64,000 nucleotides of DNA from Lachnospiraceae bacterium (lineage in GTDB: Bacteria > Bacillota > Clostridia > Lachnospirales > Anaerotignaceae): the NCBI GenBank assembly GCA_003543235.1, contig DPJA01000038.1:378231-442230 (forward strand). The letters are read 5' to 3'. The position numbers and the translations under genes were made by a program. The stretch's first letter is position 1. Each line of letters opens with the position of its first letter. The notes under the pieces are model-generated. The model did not search any database. It was not told the origin of the DNA and saw nothing but the letters and a program-made list of their open reading frames with translations. This document shows positions 42,969 through 51,588 of the stretch, one piece after another.

Positions 42969-45074
42969 TTAAATGTTAAATAAAAGCTCACCGTATGTTG
43001 GGAAAGGCCAAACAGTTTCATCAACCATCATCTCAAGCTTATCAGCAGGCTCTCTCAATTGTTCCATAGCGGCAAATACATTATCCTTGTATGCCATTGC
43101 CTGTGCAGCAATATCTTTAATTTTGCCAGCATCTTCAAGAGCACCAGAAAGCTTGATTATACCATTGCTAAGCTTGCTAAGTTCTGCAATGAGTCCTGAA
43201 AGTAATTTCTCTTCTACTGCAGCATCTGCTCCCACAGCTTTAAGAGATGCAACTGCATCTGCAATATCTTTAGTGTACTTAATAACCGCAGGTTTGATTT
43301 GCTTTAACGCAATGTCAATCATAGTTCTTGCTTCAATATCAATCTTCTTTGAATAATCCTCATAGCTGATTTCGGCTCTTGAGTGACATTCTCCTGCTGT
43401 AAGTACGCCATGGTCTTCAAAAAGTTTAATAGCTTTAGGTGTAACAATTGAAGGAATAGCATCAACCATAGATTTAATGTTTGGAAGACCTCTTCTTTCA
43501 GCTTCTGCAACCCATTCGTCTGAATATCCATTTCCGTTAAATACAATTCTTCTATGTTTCTTAACTGTTGATACTAAAAGCTCTTCAAGTGCCTTGTCAA
43601 AATCATCAGCCTTTTCAAGCTCATCAGCAAATTCTTTAAGTGCATCAGCAACAATTGTGTTAAGTACAAAGTTTGGTCCTGAAATGGATGCTGAAGAAGG
43701 CACCATTCTAAACTCAAACTTGTTTCCTGTGAAAGCAAAAGGTGAAGTTCTGTTTCTGTCTGTTGCATCTTTTTTAAGTGTTGGCAATGTGCTTACACCA
43801 ATTGTCATTTTTCCACCCTTTTTGCTGCTTATTAAATTTCCGTCTACAATCTGTTCTAAAATATCCTCAAGCTGTTCACCAAGGAACATAGAAATGATTG
43901 CTGGTGGTGCTTCATTTGCTCCAAGTCTATGGTCATTACCTGGGTTAGCAGCTGATAATCTAAGCAAATCAGCGTGTTCATCAACAGCTTTTATTACAGC
44001 TGTAAGGAAAAGTAAGAAGCGTTTGTTTTCGTGAGGCTCTTTGCCTGGTTCAAGCAAATTACTTCCGCCGTTAGTAGAAATTGACCAGTTATTATGCTTA
44101 CCAGAACCATTAACACCAGCAAATGGTTTTTCATGAAGAAGGCAAACAAGACCATGATGTGCAGCAAGCTTTTTCATGTATTCCATAATAAGCTGATTAT
44201 GGTCTGTTGCAATATTTGTGTCATCATAAATAGGTGCAAGCTCATGCTGTGCAGGTGCAACTTCATTATGCTGTGTTTTTGCGGAAATACCTAACTTCCA
44301 AAGTTCGATGTTAAGGTCACGCATAAAACAAGCAACTCTCTCTTTAATTATGCCAAAATAGTGGTCCTCAAGTTCCTGACCCTTAGGTGACATTGCTCCA
44401 TAAAGTGTACGGCCTGTGAAAATAAGGTCTTTTCTTTGGTCATAGAGCTTTTTGTCAATAAGAAAATATTCCTGTTCAGGACCAACGGATGTTGTAACTT
44501 TTACTGTTTCAGTATCGCCAAAAAGTCTTAAAATTCTTAATGCCTGTACGTTGATAGCCTGCATAGAACGAAGGAGAGGAGTTTTTTTGTCCAATGCCTC
44601 GCCTGTATAAGAGCAAAACGCTGTTGGAATACAAAGAGTTACACCAGCAGCATCTTCTTTAAGAAATGCAGGTGATGTACAATCCCATACTGTATATCCT
44701 CTTGCCTCAAAAGTAGCACGAATACCACCTGAAGGGAATGATGAAGCATCAGGCTCGCCTTTAATAAGCTCTTTGCCTGAAAATTCCATAATTGCCTTAC
44801 CGTCATCAGTAGGTGAAATAAAAGCATCATGCTTTTCGGCTGTAATGCCTGTCATTGGCTGGAACCAATGTGTGTAGTGTGTTGCACCACGTTCAATTGC
44901 CCAGTCTTTCATTGCGTTGGCTACAACTTCTGCAACCTCAGGTGTAAGTATTTCTCCGTTTGCAATAATTTTTTTAAGGTCTTTATAAACCTTTTTTGGT
45001 AAGCGTTCGCTCATTACTGAGTTGTTAAATACGTTACTGCCATAAATCTCTGTCATTGACTTCTTTTCACTCAT
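42969..45074 (-). CDS. glnN: Glutamine synthetase type III
   Basis: A 701-residue GSIII enzyme. The N-terminus has the GSIII-specific GATHYTHWFQPMTGITAEKHDAF spread and SFPSGGIRATFEARGYT; the catalytic core has GPEQEYFLID, KTQHNEVAPAQHELAP, FAGVNGSGKHNNWS and NRTSPFAFTGNKFEFR; a long helical C-terminus follows. It makes glutamine from glutamate and ammonia. Being about 700 residues it is clearly GSIII, not GlnA type I. A terminator lies 69 bases upstream of its start, within the leader or between it and a small upstream unit. Confidence 0.97.
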   Translation of the reverse strand: MSEKKSMTEIYGSNVFNNSVMSERLPKKVYKDLKKIIANGEILTPEVAEVVANAMKDWAIERGATHYTHWFQPMTGITAEKHDAFISPTDDGKAIMEFSGKELIKGEPDASSFPSGGIRATFEARGYTVWDCTSPAFLKEDAAGVTLCIPTAFCSYTGEALDKKTPLLRSMQAINVQALRILRLFGDTETVKVTTSVGPEQEYFLIDKKLYDQRKDLIFTGRTLYGAMSPKGQELEDHYFGIIKERVACFMRDLNIELWKLGISAKTQHNEVAPAQHELAPIYDDTNIATDHNQLIMEYMKKLAAHHGLVCLLHEKPFAGVNGSGKHNNWSISTNGGSNLLEPGKEPHENKRFLLFLTAVIKAVDEHADLLRLSAANPGNDHRLGANEAPPAIISMFLGEQLEDILEQIVDGNLISSKKGGKMTIGVSTLPTLKKDATDRNRTSPFAFTGNKFEFRMVPSSASISGPNFVLNTIVADALKEFADELEKADDFDKALEELLVSTVKKHRRIVFNGNGYSDEWVAEAERRGLPNIKSMVDAIPSIVTPKAIKLFEDHGVLTAGECHSRAEISYEDYSKKIDIEARTMIDIALKQIKPAVIKYTKDIADAVASLKAVGADAAVEEKLLSGLIAELSKLSNGIIKLSGALEDAGKIKDIAAQAMAYKDNVFAAMEQLREPADKLEMMVDETVWPFPTYGELLFNI

Positions 45075-45142
45075 AATATCGTTTTCCTTTCATATTTAAA
45101 ATTTAATTTAACAAGTTTATTCAGCTTTTTTGGTAAAAAAGT

Positions 45143-45174
45143 AAAAAAGGCGTCCTCAAAAAAATGAGAACGCC
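45143..45174 (-). terminator. Terminator in the region upstream of glnN
   Basis: A 9-bp stem GGCGTTCTC/GAGGACGCC (one G-U pair) with an eight-base T-rich loop is followed by TTTTTT and a second T run. It ends the small unit with the two mini-ORFs, and could act as an attenuator because I find no convincing promoter in the 68 bases between it and glnN. Confidence 0.85.
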
Positions 45175-45193
45175 CTTGTTCTACGTAACTGAT

Positions 45194-45283
45194 TTATTTA
45201 TCTACTACTTTTTTGTACCATATTTTTAAAATTATTGCAATAGTTTTCTTTAAACTTTCGCATAATTTATAAAATTTTTTCAT
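45194..45283 (-). CDS. Putative 29-residue cationic amphipathic peptide
   Basis: From the ATG at 45283 a 29-codon frame runs MKKFYKLCESLKKTIAIILK, then a tryptophan-containing hydrophobic stretch and a lysine-rich end, stopping at TAA 20 bases before the terminator. It is strongly basic, amphipathic and has one cysteine. The ribosome binding site is weak (GAAAAG). I do not recognise it; it could be a leader peptide, a membrane-active small protein or a chance frame. Confidence 0.4.
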   Translation of the reverse strand: MKKFYKLCESLKKTIAIILKIWYKKVVDK

Positions 45284-45401
45284 TTTTATTCTTTTCAAAA
45301 CATTTTTTTAATGACTTTGGCTCTAAATCCTAATTTCTGAACTTAGTGTTTTCTTTTCAAATACATAAATTGCGGCTCTTTTTAGTTTACCACTTTCGAG
45401 C

Positions 45402-45476
45402 TCATTTGCAAGTATATTTTCGCATAAGATAGCCACAACCTCTACATTTACAATAATTGGCTTGTTTTACATTCAT
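45402..45476 (-). CDS. Putative 24-residue cysteine-rich peptide
   Basis: An ATG at 45476, seven bases after GAGGGG, opens a 24-codon frame containing YCKCRGCGYL and a fourth cysteine near the end, resembling a cut-short zinc ribbon. A second open frame (+1 relative) continues past its stop for about 30 codons with protein-like composition (NILANELESGKLKRAA), so this may be a frameshifted remnant of a protein of about 55-60 residues. A promoter lies just upstream. Confidence 0.4.
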   Translation of the reverse strand: MNVKQANYCKCRGCGYLMRKYTCK

Positions 45477-45498
45477 AAAAATTCCCCTCATTAAATAA

Positions 45499-45528
45499 AG
45501 TATATATTTACATATATTATATTATCAA
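45499..45528 (-). promoter_or_regulatory. Promoter of the small unit upstream of glnN
   Basis: TTGATA (45523-45528) and TATACT (45499-45504) are 18 bases apart on the minus strand, directly after the U32-family stop codon, and precede the 24-codon frame with its GAGGGG site. Confidence 0.55.
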
Positions 45529-45538
45529 GAGATATGTT

Positions 45539-46780
45539 TTATTTCACTAATTTTCTAAGCATATCATACTTTTTAACAGCTTTAGGAAATTTCACTTTAA
45601 GTATCTGCTGTGGATGTGGTGCACTTTCTATTGAGGCACCATCTTCGTTCCACATTTTTTCAACGGTCATCTTCCATGCTTGACCAACTGCTGGCAAAAC
45701 CTCAATTTCTTCTCCAACAACAAATTTATTTCTTTGCATAACAATGGCACAGCCTGTTTCTTCGTCATAATCATCTTCCACCATGCCAATAAAATCATAA
45801 TCTCTTATGTAAGTATTGTTTGTGTATACCTGCTGTTCTCCATCTGGTTTTCCATAATAAAATGCAGTTGTAAAATCTCGATGACTAGCCTTAGACACTT
45901 CTTCAAAGTAATAATCAAGCTTGCTTTCATAAAGCTTTGGGTCTTTTAAATAGTCATTAATTGCCTCTCTGTAGGTTTTTACAACTGTACCCACATAGAA
46001 AGGTGTTTTCATTCTTCCTTCAATTTTAAAACTCATTATTCCAGCCTTAACAAGGTCTGGTATATGTGTAATCATACACAAATCTTTAGAGTTATAGATA
46101 TAAGTTCCTCTTTCGTTTTCTACTACTGGCATATATTCACCTGGCCTAGTTTCCTCTACAAGGTGATACTTCCAACGGCACGGATGGGAACACGCACCTT
46201 TATTCGCATCACGGCCGCTTAAATAATTACTAAGCAAGCATCTTCCAGAGTATGAAATACACATTGCACCGTGAACGAACGCCTCTATATCCATATTATG
46301 CGGAATATTTTTTCTTACATCAGCAATTTCCTCAATAGAAAGTTCACGTGCTACAACAACACGTTTTGCACCAAGCTTATACCACATAGAGGCACTTTTA
46401 TAGTTAGTATTATTTGCCTGCGTAGAAACATGAATTTCCATATTAGGTACAGCTTCTTTTGCCACAGCAAACACACCAAGGTCTGAAATTATCAGGCCGT
46501 CTGCACCAATCTTTTCAATTTCCTTAAAGTACTCTGCCATGCCTTCAAAGTCATTATTGTGTGCAAAAATATTTGCTGTCACATAAACCTTTGCACCTCG
46601 TTCATGGGCAAACTCTATACCCTCTTTCATTTTGTCAAGGTCAAAATTCTTTGCTTTTGCACGTAATCCATATGCTTCACCGCCAATATACACAGCATCT
46701 GCACCATAAAGTACAGCTATTTTAAGCTTTTCCAAATCTCCCGCTGGTGCAAGCAATTCTATCTTAGTTGTATCACTCAT
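45539..46780 (-). CDS. U32 family protein, TrhP/YrrO-like tRNA hydroxylation protein
   Basis: A 413-residue U32-family protein with ELLAPAGDLEKLKIAVLYGADAVYIGG, the U32 signature EAFVHGAMCISYSGRCLLSNYLSGRD split around residue 165-190, and a C-terminal beta domain. Cysteines in MCISYSGRC and the SHPCRWKY segment match the iron-sulfur ligands of TrhP. Relatives (Bacillus YrrO, E. coli TrhP) perform prephenate-dependent hydroxylation of U34 in tRNA. It follows trmR, which methylates the product, and overlaps it by eight bases. AAGGAG before the ATG at 46780 decides the start. Older annotations say collagenase-like peptidase. Confidence 0.88.
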   Translation of the reverse strand: MSDTTKIELLAPAGDLEKLKIAVLYGADAVYIGGEAYGLRAKAKNFDLDKMKEGIEFAHERGAKVYVTANIFAHNNDFEGMAEYFKEIEKIGADGLIISDLGVFAVAKEAVPNMEIHVSTQANNTNYKSASMWYKLGAKRVVVARELSIEEIADVRKNIPHNMDIEAFVHGAMCISYSGRCLLSNYLSGRDANKGACSHPCRWKYHLVEETRPGEYMPVVENERGTYIYNSKDLCMITHIPDLVKAGIMSFKIEGRMKTPFYVGTVVKTYREAINDYLKDPKLYESKLDYYFEEVSKASHRDFTTAFYYGKPDGEQQVYTNNTYIRDYDFIGMVEDDYDEETGCAIVMQRNKFVVGEEIEVLPAVGQAWKMTVEKMWNEDGASIESAPHPQQILKVKFPKAVKKYDMLRKLVK

Positions 46781-47459
46781 CACTAAATTCTCCTTCTGTT
46801 GGTACATATTCTTTTATTTTGTTACACAACACAACACCGTCACCTATGGGTATAATACTGCTTTCAAGGCAATCTAAATGAGATATATCCCAAAGGAAAT
46901 TTCTCATTCTTTTATGTATTGTACGCTGACGTCGTGGCACAGAATAACGAGATTTTGCAATATCCCCATTTTGAAGTACATCATCAGCAATAAGTATTCC
47001 TCCTACAGGTAAAAGCCTTAAAATATGTGGCAAAAACTGAGCATACTGTCCCTTTGCCGCATCTAAAAACACCACATCGTATGGTCCTGTAAGCTTTGGC
47101 AGAACATTTGCCGCATCATCTTCAATAAGGTTTATGGTTTCTTCTAAACCCATTCGTTTTATGTTTGCTCTGGCATCTTTAAGCATAACCTCATATCTGT
47201 CTATGGTGGTTACGTGTCCCCCAGGCTGCAAATATCTTGAAATAAGGCCTGCGGAAAAAGCCACAGCAGTACCTATTTCCAGCACCTCCTTAGGTCTTTT
47301 TATAGACAGTATAGTGCTTAAAAAACGTGCAACCTCGTGTGGTACAATTGGCACTTGTTTTTCCTGAGCCTCTTCTTGTATTTCGCCTAAAACACCGTCG
47401 TATTTAGGTTGAATAAGCCTAAGATACCCGTGCAAATATTCCTCTGTTACATAGTTCAT
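46773..47459 (-). CDS. trmR: O-methyltransferase, TrmR/YrrM-like tRNA 5-hydroxyuridine methyltransferase
   Basis: A 228-residue class I SAM-dependent methyltransferase with VLEIGTAVAFSAGLISRYL (SAM loop), VTTIDRYE, YDVVFLDAAKGQY and GGILIADDVLQNG, the COMT-like family. Its place between mltG and the U32-family gene matches Bacillus yrrL-yrrM-yrrO, where YrrM (TrmR) makes 5-methoxyuridine in tRNA. AGGAG sits directly against the upstream ATG, so the second ATG at 47459 is preferred. Confidence 0.88.
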   Translation of the reverse strand: MNYVTEEYLHGYLRLIQPKYDGVLGEIQEEAQEKQVPIVPHEVARFLSTILSIKRPKEVLEIGTAVAFSAGLISRYLQPGGHVTTIDRYEVMLKDARANIKRMGLEETINLIEDDAANVLPKLTGPYDVVFLDAAKGQYAQFLPHILRLLPVGGILIADDVLQNGDIAKSRYSVPRRQRTIHKRMRNFLWDISHLDCLESSIIPIGDGVVLCNKIKEYVPTEGEFSDE

Positions 47460-47469
47460 AAACATTCTC

Positions 47470-48546
47470 CTAATTAAAACTATTCTTGTAGGTTTCTTTC
47501 GCCTTTAAAAATTCATCATATGTTTCTGCAAAAATATGCTCTCCACTGCCTCGCTCTTTCAAAACATAGTAAATATATTTGTTATCATCAGGATTTGCCG
47601 CCGCCTCAAGTGCTGCTTCTCCAGGGTTTGAAATAGGCCCTAACGGAAGTCCTTTATATTTATACGTATTATATGGCGAATCCACCTCTAAGTCGCTAGC
47701 TGCAACAATTTCATTTCTTGTAGAAAGTGCATACTGTACCGTAGAATCTATCTGCAATGGCATATTCACTTTAAGTCGGTTATAAATAACACCTGCAGCA
47801 ATTGCTCGTTCATCATCTACCTGTATTTCACTTTCCACCATAGATGCTATTGTAACAATTTGATCAATTGTATACTTTGTATCCTTTCCTTTAAGAATAT
47901 TGTTATACTCAATTTGAAACCTATCCAAAAACTTAATAATAATATCGTGAGGCGACTTCCCTTGCTCAAACTCATATGTAGCAGGAAAAAGATACCCCTC
48001 CAAATAGTTATCCCTCACAGGTATGTCAGCCAAAAATTCATAATCAAACGTGCCTTTATCCATTTCATCTAAAAATTCCGTTGCCGTAACAACTCCTGCT
48101 TCTTCAAGGGTTTCCGCAATTTGTTTTGCTGTGTATCCCTCAGGCACAGTAACTTTAACAGCATTTGTATAAACCACACCACTTTGCAAAATTTTCATAA
48201 TTTCTTCATCTTCAGTACCCTTTACAATAAGATAATTGCCCTGTCTGTATTTTCCGTCATATTCACCAATCTTGCTAGAGATCCTAAACATAACAGCACT
48301 GTCAATAAGGTCATTTTTATATAATATTTCTGCAATATCTTTAGTTGAAGCACCCTCCGGAATAGTTATAGGTATTTCATCTCCTATTTCCGCTTCCCCT
48401 TGTTCCTTAGTTAAGAAATTGTTAATAATGTTTTTACCTGTCAAAAATTGAAAATTAAACACCTTAAAAATTACTATACAGGCAATAATTACATAAGGCA
48501 AATAAACTATTTTGCTTTTATATTTTTTTCTTGTTTTCCTTGCCAA
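47470..48546 (-). CDS. mltG: Endolytic murein transglycosylase MltG
   Basis: A 358-residue protein with one membrane helix (about residues 12-28), a LysM-like subdomain (VPEGYTAKQIAETLEEAGVV) and the YceG catalytic domain with ASMVESEIQVDDERAIAAGV (catalytic Glu) and MPLQIDSTVQYAL. It cuts nascent glycan strands. Translation seems to open with TTG at 48546 after a weak GAGTTGG site; no better start is visible. Confidence 0.93.
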   Translation of the reverse strand: MARKTRKKYKSKIVYLPYVIIACIVIFKVFNFQFLTGKNIINNFLTKEQGEAEIGDEIPITIPEGASTKDIAEILYKNDLIDSAVMFRISSKIGEYDGKYRQGNYLIVKGTEDEEIMKILQSGVVYTNAVKVTVPEGYTAKQIAETLEEAGVVTATEFLDEMDKGTFDYEFLADIPVRDNYLEGYLFPATYEFEQGKSPHDIIIKFLDRFQIEYNNILKGKDTKYTIDQIVTIASMVESEIQVDDERAIAAGVIYNRLKVNMPLQIDSTVQYALSTRNEIVAASDLEVDSPYNTYKYKGLPLGPISNPGEAALEAAANPDDNKYIYYVLKERGSGEHIFAETYDEFLKAKETYKNSFN

Positions 48547-48596
48547 AAAACCAACTCATTTCTATTTTTAGTTATATATTTATTATAAGCTATATA

Positions 48597-48625
48597 ATTA
48601 TACAATCTAATCATAGTTTTAACAA
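48597..48625 (-). promoter_or_regulatory. SigmaA-type promoter of mltG-trmR-trhP
   Basis: TTGTTA (48620-48625) and TATAAT (48597-48602) are 17 bases apart on the minus strand, about 50 bases upstream of the mltG start and downstream of the htrA terminator. Confidence 0.7.
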
Positions 48626-48664
48626 CAAAATTCATAATAAATTAAGAACTGTTGTTTAATTTTG

Positions 48665-48698
48665 AAAAAAGGCGATGAACTCAATCATCGCCTTTTTT
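48665..48698. terminator. Strong terminator between htrA and mltG
   Basis: A perfect 14-bp stem AAAAAAGGCGATGA/TCATCGCCTTTTTT with a six-base loop. The T run needed for minus-strand termination after htrA is built into the stem. The hairpin is symmetrical and would work on either strand. Confidence 0.92.
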
Positions 48699-48756
48699 CT
48701 ATAAACAATATATAAGAGGAAGATTTATTAAAAATATTTAATACATCAGCATCATA

Positions 48757-50157
48757 TTAAATATTGTTTGAATCAAGTATTTTTACATTAAGCGTCATAC
48801 TTGTTTTAGCATCTCTTATTATTCCCATTTCCACTGTAGTACCAATCTCTTGTTCTTTTAGGGTTTTCACAAGAGATTCCATGTTCATTACTGATTTTCC
48901 ACCAAAGGATATAATTACGTCACCCTCTTTAAGCCCAGCCATTTCTGCACCGCCGCCATCAAGCACCTGCCTTACCAACACACCTACAGGAAGTTTATAC
49001 ATATCTGCAATATCATCCGTTATATCTGAACCCATAATTCCCAAATATGGCTGTGGTGTTGTGCCATTTACAAGCAATTGCTCCATAATTTCCTTAACTT
49101 TATTACTTGGTATTGCATAACCCATAGCCTCTGCAACAGTTGTACTGGCCTTTGCCGTGTTAATACCTATTATCTCACCATTGTAGTTTACAAGTGCACC
49201 ACCGCTGTTACCAGGATTAATAGCAGCACTTGTCTGTAAAACATCAAGGCTAATTCCGTCAACATCAATAGTTTTGTTAAGCATACTTACCATTCCGCCT
49301 GTTGCACTTTTGCCTTTACCAAGAGCATTTCCAATAGCAAGTACGCTTTGACCTACTTTAAGTTCATCACTATTACCAAACTTTGCAGGAACTATTTTGT
49401 CTATTCCTGCGGCTGTAAAATCCGCCTTAAGTGCTTTAATTACCGCTAAATCGTTGGAAGCATCTGTTCCTACCACCGTAGCAGAAATATTTTCATTGCC
49501 TGTTACAGATATACTTATCCCTGTTGCACTTTCAACTACATGGTTATTTGTAACAATATACACATTTTCATCATCCATATCAAAAATTACGCCCGAACCT
49601 GAACCTGAACCTTCATACGGAACTGAAAAACCATAATAGTTTGTTGTTCCAGAAACCTCCATATTTATGTTTACCACAGATGGATAAACTTCATCTATAA
49701 CATCTACAGCAGTCATTGCACCACTGCTTATACTAACAGGCTGTGCATCAGATGTTGTGTTGGTTTTAGCTGTACCATCAGGTGTTGTTCCGTCCGTCGC
49801 TTCATTTTGGTTAAACACCATGTTTTGCATAACCGCATACGATGCACCAATACCTGTTCCACCAAAAAGGCTTATGACAAGACATACAATAATAATTTTT
49901 TTAAAAGAGGACTCCTTTTTAACCTTTTTTTCTTTCACTGTTTCAGTGTAATAGGTATCCCGTGCAGACTCATTAGTCACATCATTGTCATCTGCATTTT
50001 CTGTGCTGTCTTTTACTTCTTCAGGCATTTGCACCTCTTGCATTACACCATTTTCATTGTCGTTTTCCAGAATGTTTTCGCTTTCTTCTTTTTGAAATAC
50101 ATCATCATCCTTCTGTTCGTTCTCACTATTTATTTTTTCTTTTTCATCATCATACAT
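48757..50157 (-). CDS. htrA: HtrA/DegP-type trypsin-like serine protease with PDZ domain
   Basis: A 466-residue membrane-anchored protease. A very acidic cytoplasmic N-terminus (about 1-80) is followed by one membrane helix (about 86-108), a trypsin-like domain with His in TNNHVV, Asp in SNDLAVI and Ser in NPGNSGGALVN, and a C-terminal PDZ domain (about 370-460, VLVRQVLDGGGAEMAGLKEGD). It degrades or handles misfolded exported proteins. It appears monocistronic, with a terminator after it. Confidence 0.95.
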   Translation of the reverse strand: MYDDEKEKINSENEQKDDDVFQKEESENILENDNENGVMQEVQMPEEVKDSTENADDNDVTNESARDTYYTETVKEKKVKKESSFKKIIIVCLVISLFGGTGIGASYAVMQNMVFNQNEATDGTTPDGTAKTNTTSDAQPVSISSGAMTAVDVIDEVYPSVVNINMEVSGTTNYYGFSVPYEGSGSGSGVIFDMDDENVYIVTNNHVVESATGISISVTGNENISATVVGTDASNDLAVIKALKADFTAAGIDKIVPAKFGNSDELKVGQSVLAIGNALGKGKSATGGMVSMLNKTIDVDGISLDVLQTSAAINPGNSGGALVNYNGEIIGINTAKASTTVAEAMGYAIPSNKVKEIMEQLLVNGTTPQPYLGIMGSDITDDIADMYKLPVGVLVRQVLDGGGAEMAGLKEGDVIISFGGKSVMNMESLVKTLKEQEIGTTVEMGIIRDAKTSMTLNVKILDSNNI

Positions 50158-50615
50158 AAATAATTACCTCCCATTTTAGTTCATACTCATTTCTTTAATT
50201 TGTTTCTTTATGTAGGGAATTATAGTATTTATTTTTGAACTAAGTATGAACAAGATGTAAAAAAACATGAAATAATTATTACCCATCTGAAAAGTCCAAA
50301 GACTATTAAGTTTTTGCATAATGCAAACAAAAGTGATTTAAATGTTTTGCATTTATTGCCACTTTTTTTTGCTTGATTAAAGCATATAATAATCAATAAA
50401 TCTGTTATAAAAAATTTCTTGAATTTCTATTAAATTATGCTATCCATATTAAGAAAGCTGTAATTAATTTTACAAGAAATGAGAAAAAATTATGGCTAAC
50501 TTTCATTTACACATATATATACATATGTGTTGACATCTTTAAAAAATTATGTCATAGTATCTTAAACAGAAATATTAATTGATTAATATTTTTAAACTCA
50601 ATTGAGGTGAAAGGT
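50158..50615. promoter_or_regulatory. Divergent control region between htrA and nadABC
   Basis: For htrA (minus strand) a TATAAT lies at 50219-50224 without a clear -35, bracketed by a 9-base inverted repeat GTTCATACT/AGTATGAAC (50179-50187 and 50243-50251). For nadA (plus strand) TTGACA (50530-50535) and CATAGT (50553-50558) are 17 bases apart. An inverted repeat ACACATAT/ATATGTGT (50509-50530) abuts the -35, and a perfect 10-bp palindrome AAATATTAAT-TG-ATTAATATTT (50570-50591) lies between promoter and start. NAD synthesis genes in Firmicutes are usually repressed by NiaR; whether either site binds it is not known. Bases 50260-50500 are AT-rich with no gene. Confidence 0.6.
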
Positions 50616-51521
50616 ATGAATTTAAACGAAGAAATCCAAAAACTTAAAACTGAAAAAAATGTAGCTATTTTAGCTCATTATTATGTAGATGGCGAAGTTC
50701 AGGAAATTGCTGATTATGTTGGTGATTCCTATTATCTAAGTAAAATTGCTACTAAAGTTCAACAACAAACAATTTTGTTCTGCGGCGTAAAATTTATGGG
50801 CGAAAGTGCAAAAATTTTGAATCCAGAAAAAAAAATAGTTATGGTTGACGATTCAGCGGGTTGTCCCATGGCACACATGATTAATGTTGAAACAATTAAT
50901 AATATAAAAGCAGATTATTCTGATATAGCAGTTGTTTGTTATATAAATTCCAGTGCTGAAATAAAATCACATTCAGATGTTTGTGTAACCTCTTCCAACG
51001 CATATCAAATAATATCAAAACTGCCTCAGAAAAATATATTGTTTATCCCAGATAAACATCTTGGCACTTATATATCAACTAAAATCCCAGATAAAAATTT
51101 TATTTTTCATAACGGGTATTGCCCTGTGCATCAGGCTATAACAACAACAAATGTGTTAAAAGCTCAAAAAACATATCCCGATGCAAAAATTTTAGTACAT
51201 CCCGAATGTCACATTGATGTAATAAAATTGGCGGATTTTGTTGGAAGTACTTCAGAAATCATTGATTATGCTACAAAGAGCCACGAACAAAACTTCATAA
51301 TATGCACAGACAACGGTATTTTACATGAACTTCATAAAAAAAATCCTAAGAAAAATTTTTGTCTTGTAAATGAAAAACAATACTGTCCAGATATGAAGCT
51401 CAACACTCTTCAAAAAGTTTATGACGTGTTAAATTCAATGGATTCTGAAATCATTTTAAATGAAGATTTAAGACAAAAGGCTCAGACATCTTTAGCAAGA
51501 ATGCTTGAGCTTGCAAATTAA
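50616..51521 (+). CDS. nadA: Quinolinate synthase A
   Basis: A 301-residue NadA with three internal pseudo-repeats and the three iron-sulfur cysteines in FCGVKFMGESAKIL, HPECHIDVIKLADFVGST and EKQYCPDMKLNTL. It condenses iminoaspartate with dihydroxyacetone phosphate to quinolinate and needs a 4Fe-4S cluster, fitting an anaerobe. A GTG at 50607 is part of the GAGGTGAAAGG ribosome binding site, so the ATG at 50616 is used. It is the first gene of nadABC. Confidence 0.96.
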   Translation: MNLNEEIQKLKTEKNVAILAHYYVDGEVQEIADYVGDSYYLSKIATKVQQQTILFCGVKFMGESAKILNPEKKIVMVDDSAGCPMAHMINVETINNIKADYSDIAVVCYINSSAEIKSHSDVCVTSSNAYQIISKLPQKNILFIPDKHLGTYISTKIPDKNFIFHNGYCPVHQAITTTNVLKAQKTYPDAKILVHPECHIDVIKLADFVGSTSEIIDYATKSHEQNFIICTDNGILHELHKKNPKKNFCLVNEKQYCPDMKLNTLQKVYDVLNSMDSEIILNEDLRQKAQTSLARMLELAN

Positions 51522-51588
51522 AGATTTAAAGTTTTTTACGTGTAGTTTTAATATTTTATAATTGTTTTTTTAGAAAGAAGGTACAGCT

